Positions 25,513 through 36,081 are shown, counted from the stretch's first letter. The stretch: DNA of 50,808 nucleotides from Butyrivibrio sp. (GCA_016291375.1 JAEEXE010000021.1:1-50808); one strand, 5' to 3'. The notes: generated by a model not told the origin, from the sequence alone. A program made the numbers and translations.

Positions 25513-27987
25513 TCATTTTTTCTTGATGTTTTTTAATGTGATGATGAAATATCCTGCTAAAATAACAATACCTGCGATGCTGAGAATAAGGCCCGCCTTA
25601 AATCCTTCCGGAACATATGTCACCTGTATATCATGAACACCGGCAGAAACAGGGATTGCCATAAGTCCATAATCAGCCTTTATAAGCTCAGTATCCTCAC
25701 CGTCAACCTTACATCTAAAGCCCTCTGTACAAGGAACAGAGAAAAATACAAGTGTATCATCCTTAAGGGCTGAAGTCTTGGCTGTAAAGCCGTGGGTATC
25801 GTAGTTAAACTCTGTACAAGAGGTCTGTGCTCTCTTCTTACACTCATCCTCAAAGTCCACGTAGGAAAGAGAATCTTCTACGAGATCTTCAGATGTAAGT
25901 TCATTCATAGCGATGCTGTCACCGTATTTGAGTGCATCATCATCAGAAATGATAAGAACTCTTGATAGATCGTAGTCATGATCGGCAGCATTTAAATCTT
26001 CCCACTCAGATTCAGTAATGTAATTATCAAAGGTAAATCCCATAGGGATAAAATTCTTATTTACAAAAATATCAAAACCGTTATCAGTCTCAAGATACTC
26101 ATAACCATCAGTACCTTCATCATTATAGAAAAGTCTGTTTTTACTGATAACACCGTTTTCCATATAGTACTTGGCAGAAAGAATAGCTCTTGCACCGCAC
26201 CTGTTAACGGGTATTGTAGTCTCTACCGTTCTCTTAATAGCTGCAGACCCATACAGGAAATCAAAGATCTCTGAAGGCACTGTACTAAGGAAACAGTGGA
26301 TTGAAGGAATACCCCAAGCCATATCATAGTTGGTTGAAGTACTGTCAACTTCTCCTCTGCAAAAATCAGTCATATCAACAGAGACTTTATTAAAGAGCAT
26401 CTGTTCCTGCCACATCTTCTTACCTCTGTCAGTAATGATGGAGCTGCCGTTCTTGATAGGAACAAAGGTTGCCAGAATACAGCTGGCGATAACAGTACCA
26501 AGAACTATGCGGTCTCTCCAGGACACACGTCTTCCGGTAATCTCTTTTTCCCTCTTAAATTTCTTGGGAACGACAAATACAAGCATGAGTAAAACAAAGC
26601 ACAGAATCGCTGTTCCCATGACATCTCTGTAGAATATCTCCACATTCTCAGTCATGCTAAAGAATACTGTAACTCCGTCATCATTCCTTGCAGGAAGGAA
26701 ATGCACAAGCACAAAGAACAGGAACAATATTACAGTAACAATAGTTCCCTTCTTGAGCTGAATAGATTTACCTCTTTCTGCTACCTGCGCCGTCATAAGG
26801 CACATGATAAGGATAGGCATATAAAACCATCTGGCATAATATGCACTGTTAAACATGGAAAACGCAGCATTAAACACAGGAATAGCTGCTATTATCGCAC
26901 ATGCTACAATGAGAGTCTTCTCCCAGTTTTTCTTTTTCCTGTTAAGTAAAAAGAATGCTATTACGCCTGAAATACCAAAAAGAGGTATATAGGCAGCAAG
27001 TGATGCATTCTTAACCGTACCTGTGTAGAAAAGAGTGCCCTTTCCAATGATATCAGGCAACATGGAAAGGCTCTTAACGATATCCCAGAGAAGTTTCTCA
27101 CTTGGATAAACGAGCATGTCATATCCAAGCACGAAGTTATTAAGTCTGGTATTGCCCTTAAGTCCTGCAAAAGCCTGTAACAGGAAAAGAGCAGCGACCA
27201 TGATGCCAACAGTTCCTGCAAGAACAGCTCTAAGGAGCATAACAAGGGTTGTCTTGATCTTATTATTAAAGGCATATCTTACAAAGAAGTATATTCCCAT
27301 AAACACTACCTGTCCGAAGAAGAAATAGTAGTTTACTACGGACATAAGTGCTGTCATAAATGCAAATCTGATAAAAGGAATTCCGGAAAGCTTAAGCTTA
27401 ACTTCATCACTTCCGTCATCCACCTTCATAAGCTCCTCAAACGCATAGAGGAAAAGCGGGAAGAAAGCTACTGCTTCCGTAAAATGGTTAAATACTATAT
27501 TGCAGGCATTAAAACCGGAAAAAGCATAGAGATAAGCACCTATCATCGCATAGGTGTACTTATGAACATATCTTCTGATATAGACGTATGCGCAAGCAGC
27601 CGCTGTTGCATACTTAAGAGCCATTAGAAATGGCATCATATAAGGAATTGCGCTCTCAGGGAAAAGTGTGGTGATCCAAAAGAAGGGACTTCCCATGAGA
27701 TAAAAAGCAAAGTCTCCAAGCATAGTACCGCCAAGGTCGATATTCCAGTTCCATAACAGTGCTCCGCTTCTGACCGCTCTGTGTGCGACTAAATAAAACG
27801 GAACCTGCTGAACGTTGTAATCACCGTAATAAAAGAATGGCAAGCCTCTACTTATAAAGATAGGCAAAACCGCCATGATATACATTAGAAAAGAACTAAG
27901 AAAAACGACAAGTGTAACATACCATCCCTTGGTAACTTCTCTATTAGAATCTGCGTATTCTAGATTTAAATTATTATCAGATCTCAA
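25513..27987 (-). CDS. YfhO family membrane protein (GT-C-like glycosyltransferase)
   Basis: An 824-residue membrane protein with about 12-13 hydrophobic segments in the first ~500 residues, a large extracellular domain (~510-800) and a final C-terminal helix. The N-terminal half shows the YfhO pattern, including GLPFFYYGDYNVQQVPFY and NWNIDLGGTMLGDFAFYLMG in separate blocks with acidic residues in the first loop, as in GT-C enzymes. In Bacillus and Listeria, YfhO-type proteins use the lipid-linked sugar made by CsbB-like enzymes to decorate teichoic acid. A CsbB-like gene is close by. The start is TTG (27987), with AAGGGG 7 bp upstream. Confidence 0.87.
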   Translation of the reverse strand: MRSDNNLNLEYADSNREVTKGWYVTLVVFLSSFLMYIMAVLPIFISRGLPFFYYGDYNVQQVPFYLVAHRAVRSGALLWNWNIDLGGTMLGDFAFYLMGSPFFWITTLFPESAIPYMMPFLMALKYATAAACAYVYIRRYVHKYTYAMIGAYLYAFSGFNACNIVFNHFTEAVAFFPLFLYAFEELMKVDDGSDEVKLKLSGIPFIRFAFMTALMSVVNYYFFFGQVVFMGIYFFVRYAFNNKIKTTLVMLLRAVLAGTVGIMVAALFLLQAFAGLKGNTRLNNFVLGYDMLVYPSEKLLWDIVKSLSMLPDIIGKGTLFYTGTVKNASLAAYIPLFGISGVIAFFLLNRKKKNWEKTLIVACAIIAAIPVFNAAFSMFNSAYYARWFYMPILIMCLMTAQVAERGKSIQLKKGTIVTVILFLFFVLVHFLPARNDDGVTVFFSMTENVEIFYRDVMGTAILCFVLLMLVFVVPKKFKREKEITGRRVSWRDRIVLGTVIASCILATFVPIKNGSSIITDRGKKMWQEQMLFNKVSVDMTDFCRGEVDSTSTNYDMAWGIPSIHCFLSTVPSEIFDFLYGSAAIKRTVETTIPVNRCGARAILSAKYYMENGVISKNRLFYNDEGTDGYEYLETDNGFDIFVNKNFIPMGFTFDNYITESEWEDLNAADHDYDLSRVLIISDDDALKYGDSIAMNELTSEDLVEDSLSYVDFEDECKKRAQTSCTEFNYDTHGFTAKTSALKDDTLVFFSVPCTEGFRCKVDGEDTELIKADYGLMAIPVSAGVHDIQVTYVPEGFKAGLILSIAGIVILAGYFIITLKNIKKK

Positions 27988-28017
27988 AACAATTCCCCTT
28001 ATAGCATAAATACAAAA

Positions 28018-28052
28018 TAAAAGAGCATCATTGATTCAATGACACTCTTTTA
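28018..28052 (-). terminator. terminator after ilvC
   Basis: AAAAGAG-TCATTGA / TCAATGA-CTCTTTT hairpin with a short loop, followed on the minus strand by an AT-rich T tract. It separates ilvC from yfhO. Confidence 0.65.
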
Positions 28053-28098
28053 ATATTAGTCTAATTAACAAAGTTTTTCAACGTAAACCTTGATAGAA

Positions 28099-29151
<1,053 letters not shown>

Positions 29152-29191
29152 TTAGATAGATTTATATATTTGAATAATTTAAAGGCGATTA

Positions 29192-29695
29192 TCAATCGTC
29201 CAGATAGATAACGTTGTCTGTTCCTCTCTCAAGTCCGGCAATACCGGTTCTTGCAAGCTCAAGGATCTCATAACCCTCAAGGAGCTTAAGGAAAGCGTCT
29301 ATCTTGGACTGACTACCTGTGATCTCGATGATGAGCGAATCAATGCTCACATCTACAATGTTTCCTCTAAATACATTGGCTGTGGCCAAAATACTCTGTC
29401 TCTGATCTGCCTGTGCTCTTACCTTGACCATTGCAAGCTCTCTGTATACGCTGTCTGCAGGCTCAAGTTCATGGATATCTCTAACATCCACAAGCTTGGC
29501 AACCTGTTTCTCAATCTGATCAAGGATCACATCATCTCCCGCAGCCACGATGGTAATACGTGTGAATCTGGCATCTGCCGTAACTCCTGCGGTAATACTC
29601 TCAATATTATATCCCCTTCTGGAAAACAGTCCTGATATTCTTGAAAGAACACCCGGATTGTTATCTACAAGAAGCTGAAAAACTTTTTTCTGCAT
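29192..29695 (-). CDS. ilvN: acetolactate synthase small (regulatory) subunit
   Basis: A 167-residue ACT-domain protein that activates acetolactate synthase and confers valine feedback. The ACT domain starts FQLLVDNNPGVLSRISGLFSRRGYNIES (given in parts), and the C-terminal half has ELARTGIAGLERG. It is the more canonical of two adjacent small-subunit genes. A possible internal promoter at 29757-29786 could express it with ilvC independently of ilvB. SD GGGAG is before the ATG. Confidence 0.95.
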   Translation of the reverse strand: MQKKVFQLLVDNNPGVLSRISGLFSRRGYNIESITAGVTADARFTRITIVAAGDDVILDQIEKQVAKLVDVRDIHELEPADSVYRELAMVKVRAQADQRQSILATANVFRGNIVDVSIDSLIIEITGSQSKIDAFLKLLEGYEILELARTGIAGLERGTDNVIYLDD

Positions 29696-29756
29696 TATTG
29701 GCTCCCATACAACAATTGATTCTTTTACACTTTAATCTTTTAACCAATTAAATCAG

Positions 29757-29786
29757 ATTATATCACTGCTCTTTGCACTTCGTCAA
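29757..29786 (-). promoter_or_regulatory. possible internal promoter for ilvN-ilvC
   Basis: TTGACG (29781-29786), 18-bp spacer and TATAAT (29757-29762), preceded by TGA that makes a TGn extension. It lies in the final codons of the first small-subunit gene, 60 bp before ilvN. Confidence 0.5.
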
Positions 29787-30245
29787 TGCTACTGTTCCTG
29801 TGCGTGCAATTTCAACAATGCTCACACTTTTAAGCATTTCTATAAAGAGTTCTATCCTCTCGGAAGTGTCGCAGATCTGAATTACCATGAGATTTTTAGA
29901 CATATCTACTATGGATGCCTTCATGATCTCACAGTTCTCCATGATATCTCTTCTGTTCTCTTTGTTGTATTTGACCTTAATGAGCATAAGTTCTCTGTTG
30001 ATACTCATACTCTCCTTAAAGGTCTTGACCTTGATCACATCGATCTTCTTGTTGAGCTGCTTCTCAATCTGTTCGATAGTGCGCTCATCTCCCGAAGACA
30101 CGATAGTCATACAAGATACACTCTTGTCTGCGGTCTCACCCACAACAAGGGATTCAATATTGAAATTTCTTCTTGAAAATAGTCCCGATACCTTAGAGAG
30201 CACGCCGGCTCTGTTCTCTACCAAGACTGAATAAATTCTTCTCAT
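29763..30245 (-). CDS. second acetolactate synthase small-subunit-like ACT protein
   Basis: A 160-residue protein clearly homologous to ilvN, which follows it. It has the same ACT start (YSVLVENRAGVLSKVSGLFSRRNFNIESL in parts) and the same ending (EIARTGTVAL), but differs widely in the middle. It lacks the extended C-terminus of the ilvN copy. The ATG at 30245 is 6 bp after GGAGG; a GTG one codon earlier is too close to the SD. It sits 15 bp after ilvB, so it is the small subunit best coupled to the large subunit. The duplicate may bind a different effector (inference). Confidence 0.9.
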   Translation of the reverse strand: MRRIYSVLVENRAGVLSKVSGLFSRRNFNIESLVVGETADKSVSCMTIVSSGDERTIEQIEKQLNKKIDVIKVKTFKESMSINRELMLIKVKYNKENRRDIMENCEIMKASIVDMSKNLMVIQICDTSERIELFIEMLKSVSIVEIARTGTVALTKCKEQ

Positions 30246-30260
30246 CACAGTCCTCCCCTA

Positions 30261-31892
30261 TTATTTGGTAAGCGCCTTGGGATCAACAATAACTTCCATA
30301 AGCGCAGATGAATCCTCTGAAAGGAAAGCCTTAAGTTCCTTCTCAAGATCGCTGTTTCCGTCAACCTTGGCATAATCCATGCCATAAGCCGCAGCGATAA
30401 GAGAAAGCTCCGGATCTCCCTTAAGCTCTACCATTGAATAGTTGTCATTATAAGCGTAATGCTGATGCTCTCTAACCATTCCAAGGTAGCCGTTCTTTAT
30501 GACAACAACCTTGACTGCCACGCCGTACTGTCTCATGGTGGCAAGTTCCATCATAGACATCTGGAAAGCGCCATCTCCCATAACAGCAACAATCTGCTTC
30601 TTGGGATTGGCAAGCTTGGCACCGAGGGCCGCAGGAATAGAATAACCCATTGTACCCATACCGCCTGATGTTATGAATCTGCCATTTTTAACTATATGAT
30701 AAGCGCAGGACCACATCTGATTCTGTCCTACATCCGCAACATAGACTGCATCGTTCTTCATAGCTTCCGAAAGCTTGGTGATAAACTCCTTAGGCTGAAC
30801 GTACTTGCTCTTCTTAACTGTCTTTTTTGCCTTCAAAAGAGCTGTCTCTTTATATTCTCTTATTGTATTTATCCACTCTGTGTGATCGTCAGCATGATCG
30901 TCCTGTTCAAGGAAGTCCTGAAAGATATGCTTGATATCACCAACAAGAGGGATAGTCGGTCCGACATTCTTACCAATCTCAGCAGGGTCAACATCTATGT
31001 GGACCATAACCTTGTTCTCTGTAATAAGATCAGGTCTGTTCACTGCTCTGTCCGCAACTCTGGCTCCTACCATAAGAAGGAGGTCTGACTCATTCATTGC
31101 TTTGTTGGCATAAGACTGTCCGTTGTTACCCACCATACCAAAGTACAAAGGATGATCTGTAGGCATAACTCCGATACCCATCATTGTGGAAACAACAGGA
31201 ACATTATTAAGCTCAGCAAACTGTCTAAGTTCCTTGGTGGCGTTACTAAGATGAACGCCGCCGCCCACACAGATAATAGGTTTCTTGGCCTTCTCAACTT
31301 CTTTTATAACCTTCTTGATCTGAACCATGTTGCCTTTAACAGTAGGTTTGTAGGTTCTCATGGAAATTGTCTCCGGATAAACGAACTTGCCGGGGAACTC
31401 TGCATTCTGAATATCAAAGGGAATATCAATAAGAACAGGTCCCTTACGTCCTGTGCTTGCAATATAAAAAGCTTCCTTAAATATCCTGGGGATATCGGCA
31501 ACATCTCTTACAAGATAGCTATACTTAACGAAAGACTCAACAGCACCTGTAATATCAGCTTCCTGGAAAACATCGCTTCCTATCATATCGCTGTTAACCT
31601 GTCCTGTAATAGCAACAAGAGGAATACTGTCAGCGTAAGCTGTTGCAATTCCTGTTATAAGATTGGTGGCACCGGGGCCCGATGTGACGGCACACACTCC
31701 GGTCTTACCGCTTATACGTGCATATCCGCTGGCACAATGAGCAGCATTCTGCTCAGTCCTTATAAGAACGCTCTTGATATTGGTATCAAGGATCTTGTTC
31801 CAAAAAGGATCAATAGCCACTCCGGAATAACCAAATACGTATTCGGTCTTCTCTTTTTCAAGGCACTTAACTATCGCCTCAGCTCCAATCAT
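30261..31892 (-). CDS. ilvB: acetolactate synthase large subunit
   Basis: A 543-residue thiamine-diphosphate enzyme, the first common step of Val and Leu synthesis. The catalytic glutamate is Glu47 in RTEQNAAHCASGYAR. The ThDP/Mg motif is GDGAFQMSMMELATMRQYG, then NGYLGMVREHQ. SGPGATNLITGIATAYADS and VFQEADITG are typical. One deviation is GYSGVAIDP at 21-29, where most enzymes have GYPGGAVLP. SD AGGAGG is well spaced. The 86-bp upstream gap has a TATAAT but no convincing -35, and no T-box. Confidence 0.95.
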   Translation of the reverse strand: MIGAEAIVKCLEKEKTEYVFGYSGVAIDPFWNKILDTNIKSVLIRTEQNAAHCASGYARISGKTGVCAVTSGPGATNLITGIATAYADSIPLVAITGQVNSDMIGSDVFQEADITGAVESFVKYSYLVRDVADIPRIFKEAFYIASTGRKGPVLIDIPFDIQNAEFPGKFVYPETISMRTYKPTVKGNMVQIKKVIKEVEKAKKPIICVGGGVHLSNATKELRQFAELNNVPVVSTMMGIGVMPTDHPLYFGMVGNNGQSYANKAMNESDLLLMVGARVADRAVNRPDLITENKVMVHIDVDPAEIGKNVGPTIPLVGDIKHIFQDFLEQDDHADDHTEWINTIREYKETALLKAKKTVKKSKYVQPKEFITKLSEAMKNDAVYVADVGQNQMWSCAYHIVKNGRFITSGGMGTMGYSIPAALGAKLANPKKQIVAVMGDGAFQMSMMELATMRQYGVAVKVVVIKNGYLGMVREHQHYAYNDNYSMVELKGDPELSLIAAAYGMDYAKVDGNSDLEKELKAFLSEDSSALMEVIVDPKALTK

Positions 31893-31978
31893 AACTTTCC
31901 TCCTAAAGAAAAATCTATCTTAATTATAATAATCCTATTATCAATAACGAAATCAACAAGCTTGATTCTAAATTACTA

Positions 31979-34447
31979 TCAATCAATGCTGAGAATCTGC
32001 TTTACCAATCTCACGGCGTCAGCCGCATCTGACGAATAGCCGTCTGCACCAATCTCATCCGCATAGTCCGGTGTGACCACGGCTCCTCCTATAATGATCT
32101 TAGCATCAAGGTGCTCGTCTTTAGCAAGATCCACTACATTTTTCATCTCTTTCATGGTAGTGGTCATAAGAGCAGAAAGAGCTATGATACTTGCATTATT
32201 CTCTTTTGCCGCCTTAACTATCTCTTCCTTAGGTACATCCTTGCCTAGATCGATGACCCTAAATCCATAGTTTTTGAGCATAAGAGCCACAAGGTTCTTG
32301 CCGATATCATGAATATCTCCGTGAACCGTTGCAATAACGATTGCCGGAAGCTCTGTACCTGTATCTGCGCTGTCTTTAAGAAGTGGCTCAAGATATCCTA
32401 TAGACATCTTCATAGCTTCCGCTCCTGCAATAAGCTGAGGAAGGAAGAATTTACCTTTATCAAAAAGATCGCCGACTTCGTTAATAGCAGGCATAAGAAC
32501 CGTATCTAAGATAACTCTTGGCTCAATACCCATACTAACGGCTTTTTCCGTATCTTTAACTATATTTCTCTTTGATCCATTAAGGACATCTTTTTTTATT
32601 ATACCAAGAATATCCCCATCAGAGGCAGTGTCCTTTTTAACCTCTTTTACCCCGGAATCACCCTGTGCGTTATTAATCTCATACCTTTGCATTCTCTGAA
32701 TGTATCTAAGATCGGCGCCCTCTTTATTCCTTAGAAGGTCTGATGCAAAAGCAGCATTAACCAGCATTTCCTGAGACGGATTGGCAATAGCCATGGTAAG
32801 ACCGTTCTGAATTGCCATGGTAAGAAATGCAGTATTTACATTGCTTCTCTGAGGAAGTCCGAATGAAATATTAGAAAGTCCGCAGATTGTGGCAAATCCG
32901 TTTTCATGGCAATATCCTATTGTATCAAGAGTATTTAGAGCAGCCTTGGGATCAGCACCTACTGTAGCCACAAGACCATCAACAACAATATCTTCTTTTA
33001 TCATGCCCATATCAAAAGCCATCTGAGAAAGCTTATTGATATTGTCTATCTTCTCCTGCGATGACTTAGGCAGGCCTTCCGGATTAAGAGGCAAAAGAAT
33101 AAACATCGCGCCGTATTTCTTTGCAAGAGGAAGGAAAACCTCTGCCTTACCTTTTTCAAGGGATATGGAATTCATAAGTGCTCTTCCGGGATAACGCCTA
33201 AGAGCTGCTTCCATAACTTCTGCGCTACTTGAGTCAATACAAAGAGGAAGGTCTGTAATAGATATTACTTCTTCCATAACTGTGAGCATCATGCTCTTTT
33301 CATCAATACCGCTCATACCAACGTTGATATCAAGGATAGAAGCTCCGTCCTCTTCCTGGCTCTGGGCAAAATCCATGACCATCTCAAGGTTACCCTCTCT
33401 AAGCTGAGCCTGAAGTTTTTTCTTACCGGTCGGATTGATCCTCTCACCGACTATCATAAAGAGATCGTCCATACCAAAAGAAAGTGCACTTCTCTCAGAT
33501 GAAAGATATCTCTTTCCCTTAATTTTTCTCTGAATATGGTTACCTTCAGCATCTACTATCGTGCTCGGTTTAACATCTCCGTATCTGTTCTTAATACCTC
33601 TGATGAAATCAGGCGTAGAACCGCAGCATCCACCAAGAACACAGGCGCCTACATTAACAAGACGCTCCATCTCTCTTACAAAAGTATCGCAGTCCATATC
33701 ATAGGTGGTATTACCTTCATCATCAACAGAAGGAAGACCTGCATTGGGCTTTGCAATAATAGGAATATTAGTTACTTCTGCCATACTGCGGATTATCTCT
33801 TCCATCTTGTCGGGACCTGTTGAACAGTTGGCTCCAACAGCGCATGCCCCAAGTGCTTCCAAGGTAATGGCACTTGCTGCAGCATCTGAACCAAATAAGG
33901 TCCTTCCATCGGCTTCAAATGTAAGTGTCACCATGACAGCAAGATCAGATACCTCCTTAGCAGCAATAAGCGCAGCTCTGCACTCCTGAAGGCTCATCAT
34001 CGTCTCCACAACAAGAAGATCGCAGCCGGCTTCTTCCAATATCTTAATCTGTTCCTTATATACATCTACAAGCTCTTCAAAATCAAGGTCTCCGATAGGC
34101 TTAAGCTGCTTACCTGTCATTGTAAGGTCTCCGGCAACCAGAGCCTTCCCTTCTACCGCCTCCTTAGAGAGCTGAACAAGCTCTGTATTGATCCTGACTA
34201 TATCTTTATCAAGTCCGTAATCTGCAAGCTTTATCCTATTTCCTGTAAAAGTAGGTGCATATACAATGTCAGAGCCTGCATTTGCATAACTGCGCTGAAG
34301 TTCCTTCATTACTTCCTTGTGCTCAAGAATCCACGCCTCAGGACAGACTCCAACAGGCATACCTGCCTTTATCAGGTTAGAACCGGTGGCTCCATCCAGG
34401 AATATTATCCTATCTTCACAAAATTTCAAAAACTCTTCTCTGTTCAT
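31979..34447 (-). CDS. metH: B12-dependent methionine synthase, short form
   Basis: An 822-residue enzyme that moves a methyl group from methyl-THF to homocysteine through cobalamin. Domains in order: homocysteine-binding (1 to ~290), with zinc cysteines in GANCSTGP and GGCCGSTPDFI; pterin-binding (~320-570), with VGERINPTGKKKL and ILDINVGMSG; a cobalamin cap (~600-690); and a B12-binding domain with HGDIHDIGKN (~695) to the end. The C-terminal AdoMet-dependent reactivation domain of E. coli MetH (1227 aa) is absent, as usual in Clostridia, so reactivation needs another protein. It overlaps the acyltransferase gene by 4 bp (ATGA). No cobalamin or SAM riboswitch is seen. Confidence 0.93.
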   Translation of the reverse strand: MNREEFLKFCEDRIIFLDGATGSNLIKAGMPVGVCPEAWILEHKEVMKELQRSYANAGSDIVYAPTFTGNRIKLADYGLDKDIVRINTELVQLSKEAVEGKALVAGDLTMTGKQLKPIGDLDFEELVDVYKEQIKILEEAGCDLLVVETMMSLQECRAALIAAKEVSDLAVMVTLTFEADGRTLFGSDAAASAITLEALGACAVGANCSTGPDKMEEIIRSMAEVTNIPIIAKPNAGLPSVDDEGNTTYDMDCDTFVREMERLVNVGACVLGGCCGSTPDFIRGIKNRYGDVKPSTIVDAEGNHIQRKIKGKRYLSSERSALSFGMDDLFMIVGERINPTGKKKLQAQLREGNLEMVMDFAQSQEEDGASILDINVGMSGIDEKSMMLTVMEEVISITDLPLCIDSSSAEVMEAALRRYPGRALMNSISLEKGKAEVFLPLAKKYGAMFILLPLNPEGLPKSSQEKIDNINKLSQMAFDMGMIKEDIVVDGLVATVGADPKAALNTLDTIGYCHENGFATICGLSNISFGLPQRSNVNTAFLTMAIQNGLTMAIANPSQEMLVNAAFASDLLRNKEGADLRYIQRMQRYEINNAQGDSGVKEVKKDTASDGDILGIIKKDVLNGSKRNIVKDTEKAVSMGIEPRVILDTVLMPAINEVGDLFDKGKFFLPQLIAGAEAMKMSIGYLEPLLKDSADTGTELPAIVIATVHGDIHDIGKNLVALMLKNYGFRVIDLGKDVPKEEIVKAAKENNASIIALSALMTTTMKEMKNVVDLAKDEHLDAKIIIGGAVVTPDYADEIGADGYSSDAADAVRLVKQILSID

Positions 34448-35511
34448 TGCATATTTTCCTTTTTACTAAATAAAGATGGTACAAAATAAAAGATGATCAA
34501 ACATACTAAAGCAACCAGGAACGGTTTAAGCCACATAGACGGATAAGGGATCACCTCATCGTAGGAAAGCCTATCTATAATGGCTATTACAAGTACGTGA
34601 TAATAATAAATCCTTGCAGAACTTCTTTTACCAATATCATATAGGTATCTGCCCGCATATACTCTGCATTCAGACAAAAGAAATATACCTATCACCATAA
34701 TAAGTGAACCTATGTAGACTTCTTTTTTGCCAAATATAAAAGTTTCAACTATAGAAAAAAAGATGCCAAGGACTATCATTAAGATAAAAGAAATCCTGTG
34801 CTTTGTCATCTCATCTATATATGAATCGCCGTATTTAAGCTTCTTTTTTCTAAAAATATCAGATAACAGTATTCCCAAAAGCACAAAGGGAAGTCCCACA
34901 AAAAGCCAGTTTCTCATAACATACCACGTTGTGATGCTGATGTTAAGAGGTCTTATTGGATAAAATGTTTGTAGCGCCTCTCCAAAATACAACAAAACAA
35001 GCAGTATTCCTATAAGTGCCTTATACCATTTCCTCAAAACAAAAGCAAAAACATAGATAAGTCCGATGGCATAAATAAGAGCAAACAAAAACCACATGTG
35101 GTCAAAGACAAATACTGAATCGTATACGTAAGTTCCTGAATTAAAAAAGATAAACAAAAGTCCTTCTTTTAATGAATACTTGGAAACAAGCCATTCTTTT
35201 ATGGAATCTCCAAGATAAATATGTATCAAAAGAGAATATATAAAATAAACCACATAAACTATGGCTGTTATCTTCAGTATCTTTCTAAGATAAGCACCGC
35301 TTCGCACGCGTATCTGCTTTGCTACATCGTCACCGTCTCTTAGAAGAAATCTTCCGGACAGAGTAAAGAAAAAAGGCACAGCCATTCTGCATACAGCATC
35401 CATGGCCATTCCAAAATTACCCGGAAATCTGGTGTGTATCAGGATAACGAGCATACATGCTATGAAACTTATTAGATACAAAAATCTGTTTTCTTTCATC
35501 GGCAGAGTCAT
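34444..35511 (-). CDS. membrane acyltransferase, family 3
   Basis: A 355-residue membrane protein with about ten hydrophobic segments and the acyltransferase-3 layout. The first helix ends in LVILIHTRFPG, matching the catalytic His of the family's R/K-x-x-x...H region. It is followed by MAVPFFFTLSGRFLL, the conserved 'vpfFFvlSGfll' motif. Such proteins O-acylate surface sugars or peptidoglycan. The start could be the first ATG (SD AGGGA directly adjacent) or the ATG four codons later; unresolved. It is the first gene of a two-gene unit with metH. Confidence 0.83.
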   Translation of the reverse strand: MTLPMKENRFLYLISFIACMLVILIHTRFPGNFGMAMDAVCRMAVPFFFTLSGRFLLRDGDDVAKQIRVRSGAYLRKILKITAIVYVVYFIYSLLIHIYLGDSIKEWLVSKYSLKEGLLFIFFNSGTYVYDSVFVFDHMWFLFALIYAIGLIYVFAFVLRKWYKALIGILLVLLYFGEALQTFYPIRPLNISITTWYVMRNWLFVGLPFVLLGILLSDIFRKKKLKYGDSYIDEMTKHRISFILMIVLGIFFSIVETFIFGKKEVYIGSLIMVIGIFLLSECRVYAGRYLYDIGKRSSARIYYYHVLVIAIIDRLSYDEVIPYPSMWLKPFLVALVCLIIFYFVPSLFSKKENMQ

Positions 35512-35534
35512 TCCCTAATTTAATCAGAAAATAA

Positions 35535-35554
35535 GCACTGATATTACTCAGTGC
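35535..35554 (-). terminator. terminator of the ATP synthase operon
   Basis: Stem GCACTGA/TCAGTGC with a 6-nt loop overlaps the last codons and stop of the lipoprotein gene and is followed on the minus strand by TTATTTTC. Confidence 0.6.
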
Positions 35555-36065
35555 CTGAATCTACGGTTGATAATTGAAATGCATCTTCTGTTGTAACGGA
35601 AACTCCTTCTCCGGAAGGAACCTCTCCGTGCAGAACCTGCAGAATTACCATAGCTCTGTTGTTGGCTCTTTCATAGTACTGGGATGCCAGTTCCTCGTTA
35701 GACTCATCAAACTCGCCATCGTAAGCCAGATGATAACATTCGGCAGCTTTCTGCATATATTCTGCTGCTTCCAAGGAAATATCGGTAATACCCGAAAATG
35801 AAGGCGGCACCTCAAGCTGTCCCATCTTCTGATACGCTTCATTCATCTGGTCTATATAGCCAAGAAGTTCTTCCTTGGAACCTTCCGACTCAGGATCTAT
35901 AGCGTTTATAGAACCATCAAGAGTTTCAAGTGTATCATAAAACTCGGACATACCGGTCTTATAAGCTTCAAGAGCTTCATCTTTCTTGCCACAACCGGTG
36001 CCAATAAGGATTAATGCCAAAAGAATTCCCAAACAAATACTTTTTTTGCCAAATAAATTATTCAA
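35544..36065 (-). CDS. lipoprotein in the ATP synthase operon
   Basis: A 173-residue lipoprotein: basic start, hydrophobic core and the lipobox IGTGC at about 21-25, with Cys25 as the lipidated residue. The mature part is acidic and mostly helical (about 30-150), with a Ser/Thr/Gly-rich tail. No family is recognised. The start is TTG at 36065, with GGAG 7 bp upstream; no ATG is available nearby. It begins 16 bp after the atpC stop and shares the operon's terminator, so it should be made together with ATP synthase. Whether it acts with the enzyme is unknown. Confidence 0.75.
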   Translation of the reverse strand: MNNLFGKKSICLGILLALILIGTGCGKKDEALEAYKTGMSEFYDTLETLDGSINAIDPESEGSKEELLGYIDQMNEAYQKMGQLEVPPSFSGITDISLEAAEYMQKAAECYHLAYDGEFDESNEELASQYYERANNRAMVILQVLHGEVPSGEGVSVTTEDAFQLSTVDSGTE

Positions 36066-36081
36066 AATCTCACTCCATCAA

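Noticed and set aside
31893..31978. possible T-box or leader peptide before ilvB
   Set aside because: The gap is only 86 bp, has no T-box sequence or run of Ile/Leu/Val codons; only a TATAAT without a good -35 was seen.
31152..32039. 295-codon plus-strand open frame across ilvB and the metH end
   Set aside because: It is antisense to ilvB, whose frame carries clear family motifs; the plus frame has no SD and codes a Ser/Asn/Cys-rich nonsense-like sequence.
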